DNA of 34,144 nt. It comes from Bacteroides sp. (GTDB lineage: Bacteria; Bacteroidota; Bacteroidia; Bacteroidales; GCA-2748055). The notes beneath the pieces are model-generated. The model searched no databases and had not been told where the DNA came from. It saw nothing but the letters and a program-made list of their open reading frames with translations. The DNA is taken from NCBI GenBank assembly GCA_011056635.1, contig DSEO01000099.1, positions 1-34,144 on the forward strand, in the 5' to 3' direction. Positions 15,822 to 24,704 of this stretch are shown piece after piece. The translations under genes were made by a program, and so were the position numbers. Every line of letters starts with the position of its first letter. Positions within the stretch are counted from its first letter, which is position 1.

Positions 15822-15856
15822 AGAAAAAAGGTGTCTCATAAGGGCACCTTTTTTCT
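15822..15856. terminator. Bidirectional terminator between convergent genes
   Basis: A perfect 12-bp stem, AGAAAAAAGGTG / CACCTTTTTTCT, encloses an 11-base loop. The A/T ends give a T-run on either strand. It lies 29 bases after the lipoprotein stop and 27 bases before the ppk2 stop, so it can end both transcripts. Confidence 0.88.
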
Positions 15857-15883
15857 GTTTTAACCGGGGATACCTTTTTGGAA

Positions 15884-16642
15884 CTAAGCCTTTTTTTCCT
15901 GGCCGAAGATCTCCGACTGAAGATCGGGCCAGGCCAGTTCCAGATCCTTCAGGGTTTTCAGCACCACTTCCGAAACAGCATACAGTTTCTGCCAGTTTTT
16001 ATCAGCTGGAACGATATGCCAGGGTGGTTCATGGCATTCCCGGAAGATCCGCTCATACACTTTCAGATACGCTGTTGTTTTCTCCCGTGTTTCCCAGTCG
16101 CCGTCTTTGTGTTTCCAGTGTTTTCGTTTCATTTCCACCCGTTCCATCAGCCTTTCTTTCTGGATATCCGGAGAAACATGGAGATAGAATTTGAGCACCC
16201 TGGTGTCATTGTGCGCCACCAATTTTTCGAAATCATTGATCAGCCCAAAGCGCTTCTCGATAAGCTCTTCGGGGTAGTACCCTTCCACCGAGGGGACCAG
16301 AATATCCTCGTAATGTGACCGGATGAATACCTGGATCTCACCTCTGGCCGGGGTCTCCTGATGGACGCGCCACAGGAAGTCATGGGCATACTCCTCCGGT
16401 GTGGGTTTTTTAAAGCTCTTGACTTTGATGCCGACGGGATTGCAATACCTGAGCAGCCCCCGGGTAAGCCCGTCCTTTCCGGAAGCGTCGATTCCCTGGA
16501 ATACGATCAGCAGGCTGTATTTCTGCTGGGCATACATTTTATACTGCAATTCACCGATCTCTTTCAGGTGCTCTTTCGTTGTGGATTTTATTTTTCCCTT
16601 GTCCCATTCCCGGTTGAGGGTGGGGTAGTCTTTCAATTTCAT
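15884..16642 (-). CDS. PPK2-family polyphosphate:nucleotide phosphotransferase
   Basis: The 252-residue protein has the PPK2 Walker A loop GIDASGKDG (residues 50-58) and the following Walker B-like lid region IRSHYED (107-113). A C-terminal WHIVPADKNW motif is typical of PPK2. These enzymes move phosphate between polyphosphate and AMP, ADP or GDP in the cytoplasm, supporting nucleotide energy balance during stress. Length and single-domain form fit the family, but sequence alone does not decide between ADP- and AMP-directed classes. It is transcribed on its own, facing the lipoprotein gene across a shared terminator. Confidence 0.93.
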   Translation of the reverse strand: MKLKDYPTLNREWDKGKIKSTTKEHLKEIGELQYKMYAQQKYSLLIVFQGIDASGKDGLTRGLLRYCNPVGIKVKSFKKPTPEEYAHDFLWRVHQETPARGEIQVFIRSHYEDILVPSVEGYYPEELIEKRFGLINDFEKLVAHNDTRVLKFYLHVSPDIQKERLMERVEMKRKHWKHKDGDWETREKTTAYLKVYERIFRECHEPPWHIVPADKNWQKLYAVSEVVLKTLKDLELAWPDLQSEIFGQEKKA

Positions 16643-16956
16643 TGCGTGGTCGATTAGTCGTTGTCAAACATCAGCCGCCGGCTTTTTGCAAACACGGTTC
16701 CCCTTTTCTTTAGATAGGGGATGTATGCCAGTTTGTAGAATGAATCTCTTGCTATGTGTTTAAAAGGCTTTGTATGAAGGCGACCCCTGGACCTACTGGT
16801 TGGCAGATCGTCGAAATCTCAGGGCCATAGCGATGCCACGTTTATCCGGCAGGAAGTCATCATCATCTTTTTCCAGATTATAAAAGGCGATGATTTGTGG
16901 GTCCGGATAAGGCACAGTGGAAATGGGATCAGGGATGCAAATGGAGGCTGGAAAAC
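16643..16956. other. Intergenic region of 314 bases with a doubtful short frame
   Basis: Between the starts or ends of ppk2 and dodecin I see no convincing gene. The minus strand carries a GTG-started 40-residue frame at 16793-16915 (FLPDKRGIAMALRFRR near its end) that is open further back to about 16960 without an ATG. It has no recognised homology and no visible ribosome site, so it may be a gene remnant or chance. A weak 4-bp hairpin followed by four Ts lies near 16674-16686. Confidence 0.4.
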
Positions 16957-17160
16957 TTAATCAAGCACTTCAAAAGTTACCTTGGCATTGACCCTGAATT
17001 CAATCACATTGTTGTCCTTGACCACTGCCATCTGATCCTGAATATACACCGAACGAATGCCTTTTACCGTTTTGCTTGCAGTTTTAACAGCATTTTTTAC
17101 AGCATCTTCCCAGCTTTTGTCTGAAGAAGCCAATAATTCAATTACTTTTAATGTTGCCAT
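16957..17160 (-). CDS. Dodecin, flavin-binding protein
   Basis: The 67-residue product has the dodecin shape throughout: KVIELLASSDKSWEDAVKNA at the start, GIRSVYIQDQMAVV in the middle and YRVNAKVTFEV-like beta strand (EFRVNAKVTFEVLD) at the end. Dodecins form dodecamers that store or buffer flavins such as FMN or riboflavin in the cytoplasm. Length matches the family (65-75 residues). It is divergent from htpX with about 120 bases between the starts. The 67 residues are too short to support more detail on ligand. Confidence 0.92.
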   Translation of the reverse strand: MATLKVIELLASSDKSWEDAVKNAVKTASKTVKGIRSVYIQDQMAVVKDNNVIEFRVNAKVTFEVLD

Positions 17161-17281
17161 GTTATATCAATTTAGTGATGGATAATTTCAGTGCTTTATT
17201 TTCATTTCTGAACGGTTAACACATAAAGTTCGTGAGAATACTTCTAATTTCAAAGGACCGATCCTAAATAAAACAAAAAAG

Positions 17282-18115
17282 ATGAAAGGCAATTTTAAAA
17301 CTTTCCTGTTCCTGTCATTTCTGACTGTCATATTCGTCCTGGCAGGCGGAATGATCGGCGGCCGGCAGGGAGCGGTCATCGCTTTCATCCTGGCCCTGGC
17401 AATGAATTTTATCAGTTACTGGTTCAGCGATAAAATTGTGCTGAAGCGATATGCTGCCAGGGAGGTGGTGCGGGAAGACAATTCCCGTTTATACCGCCTT
17501 GTGGAGGCGCTTGCTGCGGAAGCAGGATTACCCATGCCGAAGGTTTACATTGTTCCCGGAAAATCTCCCAATGCTTTTGCCACGGGAAGGGATCCGTCGC
17601 ACGCGGCGGTTGCAGCCACAGAAGGGATCCTGAAGCTCCTCAATGATGAAGAACTTGCCGGTGTGATGGCCCATGAGCTGACACACGTGAAAAACAGAGA
17701 TACCCTGATCGGTACCGTGGCGGCTTCCATTGCGGGGGCCATTACCCTGCTGGGACAGATGGGAAGATACGGCACTGCTTCGAGAAGCAGGAATCCTTTG
17801 ATACTGATTGCCGTGCTGCTGTTCCCGATCGCTGCCCTGTTGATCCGCATGGCCATTTCAAGGGTCCGGGAATATGCCGCCGATGAAGGCGGGGCAAGAA
17901 TTTCCAAGCAACCGATGGGGCTGGCGAATGCCCTGAACAAACTGCACCAGGGAGTCGCACTGCATCCCATCACACGTGGCACACCCGCGGACAGTCACCT
18001 CTTTATTGTCAATCCTTTCCTGGGTGGGATCCAGAGCCTGCTGAGCACCCATCCTCCCGTGCAGGAAAGAATCAAAAGGCTGCAGGAGATGTCCGGCAGC
18101 CTTCAGAAGGTGTAG
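17282..18115 (+). CDS. htpX: HtpX-type membrane metallopeptidase (M48)
   Basis: The 277-residue protein has two N-terminal membrane helices (about 7-28 and 30-48). The zinc motif HELTHVKNRD lies near residue 130, a further hydrophobic segment (VAASIAGAITLLGQM) follows, and REYAADEGGA, holding the third zinc-ligand Glu, comes later. HtpX degrades misfolded inner-membrane proteins from the cytoplasmic face, and is usually part of the envelope-stress response. The length and STHPPVQERIKRLQ end fit the family. The neighbouring BON-LysM gene converges on it, with stops 19 bases apart. Confidence 0.94.
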   Translation: MKGNFKTFLFLSFLTVIFVLAGGMIGGRQGAVIAFILALAMNFISYWFSDKIVLKRYAAREVVREDNSRLYRLVEALAAEAGLPMPKVYIVPGKSPNAFATGRDPSHAAVAATEGILKLLNDEELAGVMAHELTHVKNRDTLIGTVAASIAGAITLLGQMGRYGTASRSRNPLILIAVLLFPIAALLIRMAISRVREYAADEGGARISKQPMGLANALNKLHQGVALHPITRGTPADSHLFIVNPFLGGIQSLLSTHPPVQERIKRLQEMSGSLQKV

Positions 18116-18134
18116 CGGAAACAGAGGCCTGCAA

Positions 18135-18596
18135 TCAATCCAGCGGTGGAATAACAAGCACCTGACCGGGATAGATGAGGTTCGGATCCTTCAGCATGGG
18201 TTTGTTTGCCTCAAAGATGATATTGTACTTATTGGCGTTCCCGTATACCTCCTTGGCAATTTTCGACAGATAATCGCCCTTTTTCACCGTATAAAACTGC
18301 TTTTCGGGCGCTGGCGGTGCAACCGGTTCGGGAATCTTCACGGTCATCCTGTCATCCACTTTGGAGATGCCGTTCACGTTCCCTGCCGTAACGATGATTT
18401 TGTTCTTATTCAAGTAAGAATCCACCTCTCCTGTGAGTGTAACAGTCTCGTCATCCACAGCAACTTTTATTGTGCTCGTATCGAAGCCAAATTTCTTGAT
18501 GTGAGAAAGGATCAATGCGGCCTTTTCCTGTTCACGTTTTTCTTCGGATTTAAAAATTTTATCTCCGGCATTTTTAATAAAAGAAACAAGTCCCAT
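18135..18596 (-). CDS. BON-LysM protein (Kbp/YgaU-like)
   Basis: The 153-residue protein joins a BON domain (about residues 26-88) and a LysM domain (101-151, YTVKKGDYLSKIAKEVYGN). This is the arrangement of E. coli Kbp/YgaU, a potassium-binding cytoplasmic protein needed under osmotic stress. No signal peptide is present, so despite the LysM domain it is likely cytoplasmic. It is 4 residues longer than typical Kbp (149 residues). Potassium binding is inferred from family, not visible in sequence. Confidence 0.9.
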   Translation of the reverse strand: MGLVSFIKNAGDKIFKSEEKREQEKAALILSHIKKFGFDTSTIKVAVDDETVTLTGEVDSYLNKNKIIVTAGNVNGISKVDDRMTVKIPEPVAPPAPEKQFYTVKKGDYLSKIAKEVYGNANKYNIIFEANKPMLKDPNLIYPGQVLVIPPLD

Positions 18597-18663
18597 TTTT
18601 TTAAGTTTTACCTAAGATAGTGTTTTTACCGGTCATTCTGAAGGAATTTCATCATGTTTTATA

Positions 18664-18825
18664 TTATCTGTTTTTGTGCCTTTCTTCCTGCCGGGATTCC
18701 TCCGAATCCCTGTTTCCGGAAGATTTTTTCCACGGTTCGGTGGTGACCAGGTAGGAAGCGATGAGCAATACGATCAGGGTGATCAGTCCGAACCACTGTT
18801 TTCTGGTAAGTTTCATCCGTTTCAT
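18664..18825 (-). CDS. Small single-pass membrane protein
   Basis: This 53-residue frame starts at ATG 18825 (MKRMKLTRKQWFGL). It contains a basic N-terminus, one hydrophobic helix (about residues 12-27, GLITLIVLLIASYLV), and a hydrophilic tail rich in K, R and E. The layout is typical of a small inner-membrane peptide, and the codons look plausible, but I recognise no family. Its stop is 67 bases upstream of the BON-LysM start, and it is divergent from the metallophosphatase gene. A second ATG at 18816 is possible. The evidence is layout only, so this is a moderate call. Confidence 0.55.
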   Translation of the reverse strand: MKRMKLTRKQWFGLITLIVLLIASYLVTTEPWKKSSGNRDSEESRQEERHKNR

Positions 18826-18829
18826 GAAT

Positions 18830-18837
18830 CAAAAATA
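18830..18837 (-). promoter_or_regulatory. Candidate -7 box before the small membrane protein
   Basis: On the minus strand TATTTTTG matches TAnnTTTG exactly but lies only 5 bases before the ATG. Transcription would begin at or inside the start codon, giving a leaderless message, or the true start is the ATG at 18816. It may be chance. Confidence 0.25.
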
Positions 18838-18862
18838 CATTTTTTGTGTATTTTGATCATCC

Positions 18863-19729
18863 ATGAGGAATTACTGGTTTATCGGGGATATCCACGGTGA
18901 GATCCGTCTGCTGGACAGGCTGCTTGGACATGTGCAATCTTTCAAACCTGAGGAGATCGTGTTTGTGGGGGATTATATCGATCGCGGACCACATTCCCGG
19001 GAGGTGGTCGACCGGATCCTGGGGCTGGAAGTTCCGGTACATTGCCTGCTGGGGAACCACGAAATGATGATGCTCGATGCCATGGAACATGCGGGGATTG
19101 GATACAATCCCATCGAGTTATGGTATTACAACGGGGGAGAGGCTACCCTTCAGTCATTCGGGTTTACCAGTTTTTTCAGTTTTCAGTCAGGCCTGGAACA
19201 AAAGCACCTGGATTTTTTCCGGAATCTGAAAATGAGTCATGTGGTCTCTCTGACAGAACGGTTCAAAGTACTGGCGGTGCATGCGGGCATCACTCCGTCC
19301 ATACCTGTTGAAGAGCAGATCCGGATGAAGACTTACAGGGACCTTCGTGAATACATGGTGAACCATTATCTCAACCCGGAGGATTCGTTTCTGTGGGTGA
19401 GGGAGGAATTCTATAACAGCAATCCACACCAATGGGACGGATTCCTGGTCGTTCACGGTCACACCCCTGTTCTGAAACTCAAGCGGTTCATTACCCGGAA
19501 CGGTCAGAAAAATTTCTTATTCGTGGAGAATGACCTGTGCATCCGGAAGCATGAGGACAATGGCCGGATCGCTTCCATTGATATCGATTCGGGTTCGGTA
19601 CTGAGCGGGAGACTAACCGGACTGGGGTTTTTTATGGATCATGAAAATGGTCCGGGATCACTGAGAATGCGCAGCCTTACTGTCACCGCCGAGGAGATCT
19701 TCCCGAGGGACCTGGGCCCGGTGTATTAA
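18863..19729 (+). CDS. Metallophosphatase of the serine/threonine phosphatase (PPP) type
   Basis: The 288-residue protein has the three linked metal motifs in order: GDIHG (8-12), GDYIDRG (36-42) and GNHE (64-67). Later histidines at LAVHAGI and VVHGHTP complete the binuclear metal site. It resembles bacterial PPP/diadenosine tetraphosphatase-type enzymes. It has no signal peptide, so it is cytoplasmic. It could remove phosphate from proteins or hydrolyse dinucleoside polyphosphates. It is the first plus-strand gene after a gap and is followed by the HAD gene, 74 bases on. Confidence 0.9.
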   Translation: MRNYWFIGDIHGEIRLLDRLLGHVQSFKPEEIVFVGDYIDRGPHSREVVDRILGLEVPVHCLLGNHEMMMLDAMEHAGIGYNPIELWYYNGGEATLQSFGFTSFFSFQSGLEQKHLDFFRNLKMSHVVSLTERFKVLAVHAGITPSIPVEEQIRMKTYRDLREYMVNHYLNPEDSFLWVREEFYNSNPHQWDGFLVVHGHTPVLKLKRFITRNGQKNFLFVENDLCIRKHEDNGRIASIDIDSGSVLSGRLTGLGFFMDHENGPGSLRMRSLTVTAEEIFPRDLGPVY

Positions 19730-19803
19730 AATAAACGGATGCAGGAGTTCAACATGGCCGGGTCCGGCAGAATCATTACTTTTGACCCGAAAAAATCCAG
19801 ATT

Positions 19804-20514
19804 TTGATCACGGAAGAAATAAAGGTCATCGGTTTCGATGCGGACGATACGCTCTGGGTGAATGAACCCTATTACAAAGAGGCTGAAACAGCATTCATCA
19901 GGCTGGTCTCCGCTTACGGGGTGGAAAGGGATGCGGCTGCCGTGCTGTACGAAACAGAAATGGCCAACCTGGAATTGTACGGTTACGGTATCAAGGCATT
20001 CATGCTTTCGCTTGTGGAATGTGCCATCCGGCTGACCAAAGGAACTGTAACCTCGGACACCATTGCGAAGATCTTGGGGATCGGGAAGGAAATGCTGCAA
20101 CGTCCCATCGAACTGCTGGAGGACGTCAAGCCGGTCCTGGAAAAGTTATCTCCCCGTTACCGGCTCATCGTGGCCACGAAAGGTGATCTTTTGGACCAGG
20201 AGAGAAAGATGACCCGTTCAGGAATCACCGCCTATTTCCACCACATTGAGGTGATGAGCGATAAAAAGAAAAAAAATTACATGCAGCTCCTCCATCACCT
20301 GGATATCATACCGCGGGAATTCCTGATGATCGGCAATTCCATGAAGTCAGACATTCTGCCTCCGTTGAAGCTGGGAGCTTATGCCATCCATGTTCCCTAC
20401 CATACCACCTGGGCACACGAAGAGGTGGATGAGGAACCCGGGGCCGAACGGTTCCACCGGGTGGAAAAACTGAAAGATATCCTGAAGCTGATCCCGCCGG
20501 TCTCCGTTAGATGA
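19804..20514 (+). CDS. HAD-family hydrolase (YjjG-like), probable TTG start
   Basis: The 236-residue protein has the HAD motif I FDADDTLW (Asp12 nucleophile, Asp14), motif II near VATKGD, and motif IV IGNSMKSDILPP. YjjG-type members remove phosphate from nucleotides and other small compounds. A TTG at 19804 gives the only good start: an in-frame TGA lies 19 bases upstream, no ATG lies between, and the first in-frame ATG inside is within the cap. Cap size and length fit a cytoplasmic HAD-I phosphatase. Substrate unknown. Confidence 0.85.
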   Translation: MITEEIKVIGFDADDTLWVNEPYYKEAETAFIRLVSAYGVERDAAAVLYETEMANLELYGYGIKAFMLSLVECAIRLTKGTVTSDTIAKILGIGKEMLQRPIELLEDVKPVLEKLSPRYRLIVATKGDLLDQERKMTRSGITAYFHHIEVMSDKKKKNYMQLLHHLDIIPREFLMIGNSMKSDILPPLKLGAYAIHVPYHTTWAHEEVDEEPGAERFHRVEKLKDILKLIPPVSVR

Positions 20515-20612
20515 CAGGACAGTTTGTTGCAACGTCCGACGGGTTTCCCTGTCCTTACAGTTTGGAAAGATTTTTGTTACAGGGATAATGATACAATCAA
20601 AAACGCAGAACG

Positions 20613-21089
20613 ATGAGACAATTCAGATATATGATTACCGCTGCAGTTATTTTATCCTCCCTTTTCTTCGAAGCAACCGCACAGACCGGGATCGGTGCGA
20701 GGGGGATCTTTGGGGTTTCGGGCAATTCCTATGGTGGTGCGGAGCTTTCCCTGCAAAAGCTGGGCCGACATGAGTTCAACATGGGATGGGCCAATGATTC
20801 CTGGAAATTCACGGGACTGAAACTGATGAATTTCACACCCGGAAGAAATTTTGCCATTTACGGCGGAGCCGGAGGCGGGATCGGTTACACCCGTCGGTAC
20901 GATGAATTCTTCGGAGCACTCGCCCTTGATCTGGGTACCTATATACTCATTGGTCCGTTTCAGCTCGGATTGGACTGGCGGCCGGAATGGAACCTGTTCA
21001 ATTATTCGGGGAATGACCTGTCCTTTAACCTTGCGCTGAGTGGGAGGATCGTATTCGGGAAATGGAAACTGGACCGGAGACACAGATAA
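20613..21089 (+). CDS. Small outer-membrane beta-barrel-like protein
   Basis: The 158-residue product has a clear signal peptide (about 24 residues, ending FEATAQ). The mature part is rich in alternating hydrophobic and aromatic residues and glycine (YGGAGGGIGYTRRYDEFFGALALDLGTYILIG). The FGKWKLDRRHR end lacks a clean terminal aromatic. This fits a small beta-barrel of the kind common in Bacteroidota. No catalytic residues are seen. It stands alone on the plus strand and converges with the unknown protein at 21111. I do not recognise a specific family. Confidence 0.7.
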   Translation: MRQFRYMITAAVILSSLFFEATAQTGIGARGIFGVSGNSYGGAELSLQKLGRHEFNMGWANDSWKFTGLKLMNFTPGRNFAIYGGAGGGIGYTRRYDEFFGALALDLGTYILIGPFQLGLDWRPEWNLFNYSGNDLSFNLALSGRIVFGKWKLDRRHR

Positions 21090-21110
21090 CCGCAGACACC
21101 GGATCCGGGT

Positions 21111-21776
21111 TCAGCCGTTAAAATTGCGCACGCGCTCAATGCGCATGGCGAAGGGGACATTGTCGTGGGAAAATTCATATTCTGTGGCGAAGCTCCCTTC
21201 AGACCTGGACAGGGCTTTGAGGATTGATTTTTCAAGAAAGGAATCCAGTGCGGCGCTGTACTGTTTTTCCACGACCAGCTTGATGGTCCCGTAATATAGC
21301 TCGGTGATCATAAACACCCTTCTGATACTTCCGTCATACGCGTTCCACCGGGTGGCCTTCATCTGCTCGAGAAACCGGTCGATCTTGATTCGCAGCAGAT
21401 CATCCATCCGGCGCACCTGGAGATCACCGAAGGTGAATTTACTGATCTTCAGCATTTTTACCTCGCCGGTGATGACGCCAATTTTGGGATGCCGGAACTC
21501 GTTGACGAATTCCACATCCACATCGATGGTCCTGGTGGCAAAATGTGCCTGGGATAGTCCCGCATTCCGGCTCTCATCCCTGAACATTTGCCAGGCTTCC
21601 TGGTCAATCAATCCCGCATCTACAAATGCAGTATAGATGGTATTGGGCATACCTTTTCTGGTGAACTCCGGGGGACCGAACATGGAATCCCACACAAGGT
21701 CTCCCAGGGTGATCCCTTCATGGGATGCGGGGATCAATTCCAGGTCGTACGCTGTTCTGAATTTTCTGATCTCCAT
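21111..21776 (-). CDS. Conserved-looking protein of unknown function
   Basis: The 221-residue protein has no signal peptide and no membrane segment. It starts MEIRKFRTAYDLELIP and carries a charged beta-rich middle (VDVEFVNEFRHPKIGVITGEVKML) and a helical segment (LLRIKIDRFLEQMKA). I see no catalytic motif or metal site. The codon and residue pattern looks like a real gene. It converges with the beta-barrel gene and is divergent from cvpA. Function is unknown; a cytosolic role is inferred from the lack of signal. Confidence 0.72.
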   Translation of the reverse strand: MEIRKFRTAYDLELIPASHEGITLGDLVWDSMFGPPEFTRKGMPNTIYTAFVDAGLIDQEAWQMFRDESRNAGLSQAHFATRTIDVDVEFVNEFRHPKIGVITGEVKMLKISKFTFGDLQVRRMDDLLRIKIDRFLEQMKATRWNAYDGSIRRVFMITELYYGTIKLVVEKQYSAALDSFLEKSILKALSRSEGSFATEYEFSHDNVPFAMRIERVRNFNG

Positions 21777-21855
21777 GGCAACCAGATTGCAATATCAATA
21801 AAGTTATCAATTATTCAAAGAATTCCGTTAATTTGTGCCTTTTTAACAGGGCTTG

Positions 21856-22398
21856 ATGAATGTGCTGGACATCATATTCCTGATCCCGCTGGCATTTGCA
21901 CTGTACCGGGGATTCAAGAAGGGACTGGTCTATATGGCCGCCTCCCTGCTGGCGCTGGTGCTGGGCATCGTGGGAGCGATACAGTTCAGACCCTTATTCG
22001 CCGATCTGCTGAATTCCATTTTCAATATCGCACCCGAGCATATCAATGTGATTGCTTTCGCTGTGGCTTTTGTCACGATTGTCCTGGTGGTTCATCTTGC
22101 CGCATTCGTGGTGGATAAACTCATCCGGGCGGTGGCCCTGAATCTTGTGAACAGGATGCTCGGAATGGTCTTCGGTGTGGCGGTTGCAGCATTTGTGATC
22201 AGCATGATCCTGTGGCCGGTCAACCAGGTGAATGCAGAGCGCCGGATCATCAGGCAGGAGCATATTGATGGATCGCTGCTCTACAGGCCACTGTCATCCT
22301 TTGCACCGGCAGTTTTCCCCTATTTGAAAAAGGAGGAATGGAAAAAATATGTGCCGCGCAGGAAGCATGAAAACAGCACAGTCGTAACAATTTTGTAG
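21856..22398 (+). CDS. CvpA-family membrane protein
   Basis: The 180-residue protein has about four membrane helices in its first 130 residues and the CvpA start MNVLDIIFLIPLAFALYRGFKKGL. The TTG three bases before this ATG is a less likely start. CvpA proteins lie in the inner membrane and are linked to colicin V production, envelope homeostasis and bile tolerance in other bacteria. The charged C-terminal tail (PYLKKEEWKKYVPRRK) is cytoplasmic. It is followed by tyrS 24 bases on, likely as one transcript. Confidence 0.85.
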   Translation: MNVLDIIFLIPLAFALYRGFKKGLVYMAASLLALVLGIVGAIQFRPLFADLLNSIFNIAPEHINVIAFAVAFVTIVLVVHLAAFVVDKLIRAVALNLVNRMLGMVFGVAVAAFVISMILWPVNQVNAERRIIRQEHIDGSLLYRPLSSFAPAVFPYLKKEEWKKYVPRRKHENSTVVTIL

Positions 22399-22422
22399 GC
22401 GAGTAACAGTTTAACAGTTAAT

Positions 22423-23715
22423 ATGAATTTTGTTAAAGAGCTTCAATGGCGAGGGATGATCCATGACATCATGCCCGGTACCGGGGAAATACTGGAACGG
22501 GAGACCGTTTCGGCTTATGTGGGCATCGATCCAACAGCCGATTCACTGCACATCGGTCACCTGGTGGGACTGATGATGCTGAAACATTTGCAGCATGCAG
22601 GGCACCGTCCCATCGCCCTGGTGGGAGGCGCAACCGGCATGATCGGGGACCCCAGCGGCCGGTCCGATGAACGCAACCTGCTGGATGAGCAAACCCTCAG
22701 GAAAAACCAGGAGGGTCTGAAAAAACAGATCTCCAGATTTCTTGATTTTGATACACCGGCTCCCAACCGGGCCCTCATGGTGAACAATTATGACTGGATG
22801 AAGGATTATTCATTCCTGGGTTTCATCCGTGATATCGGGAAGCATATAACAGTCAATTATATGATTGCCAAGGATTCGGTGAAAAAAAGGCTGGGATCGG
22901 ACAGCAAATCAGGCATGTCCTTTACCGAGTTCACATACCAGCTCGTGCAGGGGTATGATTACCTCGTACTGTACCGGGAATACGGATGCAAACTCCAGAT
23001 GGGCGGATCGGATCAGTGGGGCAACATTGTCACCGGTACCGAGCTGATCAGGCGGATTGACGGGGGAGAGGCATTTGCACTGACCTGCCCGCTGATCACC
23101 AAATCAGACGGAGGAAAATTCGGCAAGACCGAGGAGGGTAATGTCTGGCTGGATCCGGAACGGACATCGCCCTATAAATTTTACCAGTTCTGGATGAACG
23201 TATCGGATGAAGATGCGGAGAAATACCTGAAGATATTTACCATGCTCAGCCGGGAAGAGATTGAATCGCTGGTCATGGAGCATGGCAAAGCACCCCACAC
23301 AAGGGTTCTGCAGCGGCGGCTGGCCGAAGAAGTGACAGTCATGGTGCATTCCAGGGAGGAATATGATACGGCGGTGGAGGCATCCGGGATCCTTTTCGGG
23401 AAGGGGACAGAGGAATCACTGCGCAGGATGAGCGAAAGTCTTTTCCTCACCATATTCGAAGGGGTCCCGCTGTACGATCTGGACCGTGCGGACCTGGAAG
23501 GGAGTGTCACCGGGCTGCTTGCCGAAAAGACGGGAATATTTGCTTCCAGGGGAGAGGTAAGGCGACTGGTGGCCGGGGGAGGGGTCAGCATCAACAAGGA
23601 GAAACTTACGGATCCGGACCGGAACATGACCGGTCAGGATCTGATCAAAAACAAATATCTGCTCGTTCAGAAAGGAAAGAAAAACTATTTCCTGATCAGG
23701 GTCAGAGAAAACTAA
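22423..23715 (+). CDS. tyrS: Tyrosyl-tRNA synthetase
   Basis: The 430-residue enzyme has the class I synthetase signatures: HIGH at residues 43-46 and KFGKT, the KMSKS-type loop, at 232-236. DQWGNI lies in between as a tyrosine-pocket motif, and a C-terminal S4-like RNA-binding domain ends in [22 protein letters not shown]. The length fits bacterial TyrS. It charges tRNA-Tyr in the cytoplasm. It lies between cvpA and the Wzz-like gene, the next start being 11 bases after its stop. Confidence 0.97.
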   Translation: MNFVKELQWRGMIHDIMPGTGEILERETVSAYVGIDPTADSLHIGHLVGLMMLKHLQHAGHRPIALVGGATGMIGDPSGRSDERNLLDEQTLRKNQEGLKKQISRFLDFDTPAPNRALMVNNYDWMKDYSFLGFIRDIGKHITVNYMIAKDSVKKRLGSDSKSGMSFTEFTYQLVQGYDYLVLYREYGCKLQMGGSDQWGNIVTGTELIRRIDGGEAFALTCPLITKSDGGKFGKTEEGNVWLDPERTSPYKFYQFWMNVSDEDAEKYLKIFTMLSREEIESLVMEHGKAPHTRVLQRRLAEEVTVMVHSREEYDTAVEASGILFGKGTEESLRRMSESLFLTIFEGVPLYDLDRADLEGSVTGLLAEKTGIFASRGEVRRLVAGGGVSINKEKLTDPDRNMTGQDLIKNKYLLVQKGKKNYFLIRVREN

Positions 23716-23726
23716 CTAACAAAATC

Positions 23727-24704
23727 ATGAGTCAAAAAAAACAGAGAAGTTATAACTTCAATTCCGTAGATCTTTTGATCTATATCTGGAAAAGGCGATT
23801 AATCCTGATTGCGGTGGGACTTCTGGCAGGAATTTCGTCCATCATCATTTCGATGCTGATCACCCCCATGTACGAATCATCGGTGATCATGTTCCCGACC
23901 ACCAATACCAATGTTTCCAAGGAATTGCTGGTGAATTACTATTCAGGCAAGAATGTCCATGGATTCGGTGAGGAGGAAGAGGCGGAGCAACTGCTTCAGG
24001 TGCTGCATTCCGAGCCCATCCGTACACGCATCATTGAAAAGTACAACCTGATGGAGCATTATGAGATTGATCCGGACGGAAAGTACCCGATGACAGAGTT
24101 GTTCGAGGAATACAGATCCAACATCAACTTCAGGCTCACGGAATATATGTCGGTCGAAATATCGGTCATGGATAAGGATCCCGATATTTCCGCCAGTATA
24201 GCCAACGATATTGCCGATCTTGTGGATACTGTCTACAACAGCATGAAGAAAGAGCGGGCAATTGTGGCCCTGCACCTGGTGGAAAAGGAATATGATGATG
24301 CGGAGAAAAGGCTGATCCAGCTGCAGGATTCGCTGAGCATGCTCAGTGAGGAAATGTCGGGAAATATGGAAAAGGGGAGGGGTGACGATGCAACGGAAAG
24401 CCTGATCAAGGCGGTGGCCGGGCATGGGGCTCCGCTGCTTTCAACCCTGAACGCGGTCAGAACGGAGTCCCAGATCGAGGCGGGGCTCAGGTTGCGGTAC
24501 AAGGAAGCCCGTCTGGAAGCCGAACAAAACCTTCCGTACAAGTTTGTTGTGGAAAGGGCATTTCCCCCCGAAAAAAAGGCCTATCCGAACAAGTCCCTGA
24601 TCGTTATCGTATCCACATTTGCTTCATTGCTGTTTGCGCTGATTGTGCTGATCGTCATCGACAGCATCCGCGAACGGGTTGAATTTTTGAAAGAAGAAGA
24701 ATGA
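23727..24704 (+). CDS. Wzz/chain-length-determinant-like inner-membrane protein
   Basis: The 325-residue protein has two membrane segments, near residues 29-51 and 287-309. A large periplasmic part lies between them, rich in heptad-like helices (KEYDDAEKRLIQLQDSLSMLSEEM). The PTTNTNVSKELL and FPPEKKAYPNKSLI segments match the Wzz domain. Wzz proteins set the length of exopolysaccharide or O-antigen chains by acting with a Wzy polymerase. It starts 11 bases after tyrS and overlaps the Wzy-like gene by 4 bases, so the two are coupled. Substrate is unknown and no tyrosine-kinase domain is present. Confidence 0.86.
   Translation: MSQKKQRSYNFNSVDLLIYIWKRRLILIAVGLLAGISSIIISMLITPMYESSVIMFPTTNTNVSKELLVNYYSGKNVHGFGEEEEAEQLLQVLHSEPIRTRIIEKYNLMEHYEIDPDGKYPMTELFEEYRSNINFRLTEYMSVEISVMDKDPDISASIANDIADLVDTVYNSMKKERAIVALHLVEKEYDDAEKRLIQLQDSLSMLSEEMSGNMEKGRGDDATESLIKAVAGHGAPLLSTLNAVRTESQIEAGLRLRYKEARLEAEQNLPYKFVVERAFPPEKKAYPNKSLIVIVSTFASLLFALIVLIVIDSIRERVEFLKEEE

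Noticed and set aside
16674-16686. Hairpin followed by TTTTT near the ppk2 start as a terminator
   Set aside because: The stem is only 4 bp and points the wrong way for any gene that ends here.
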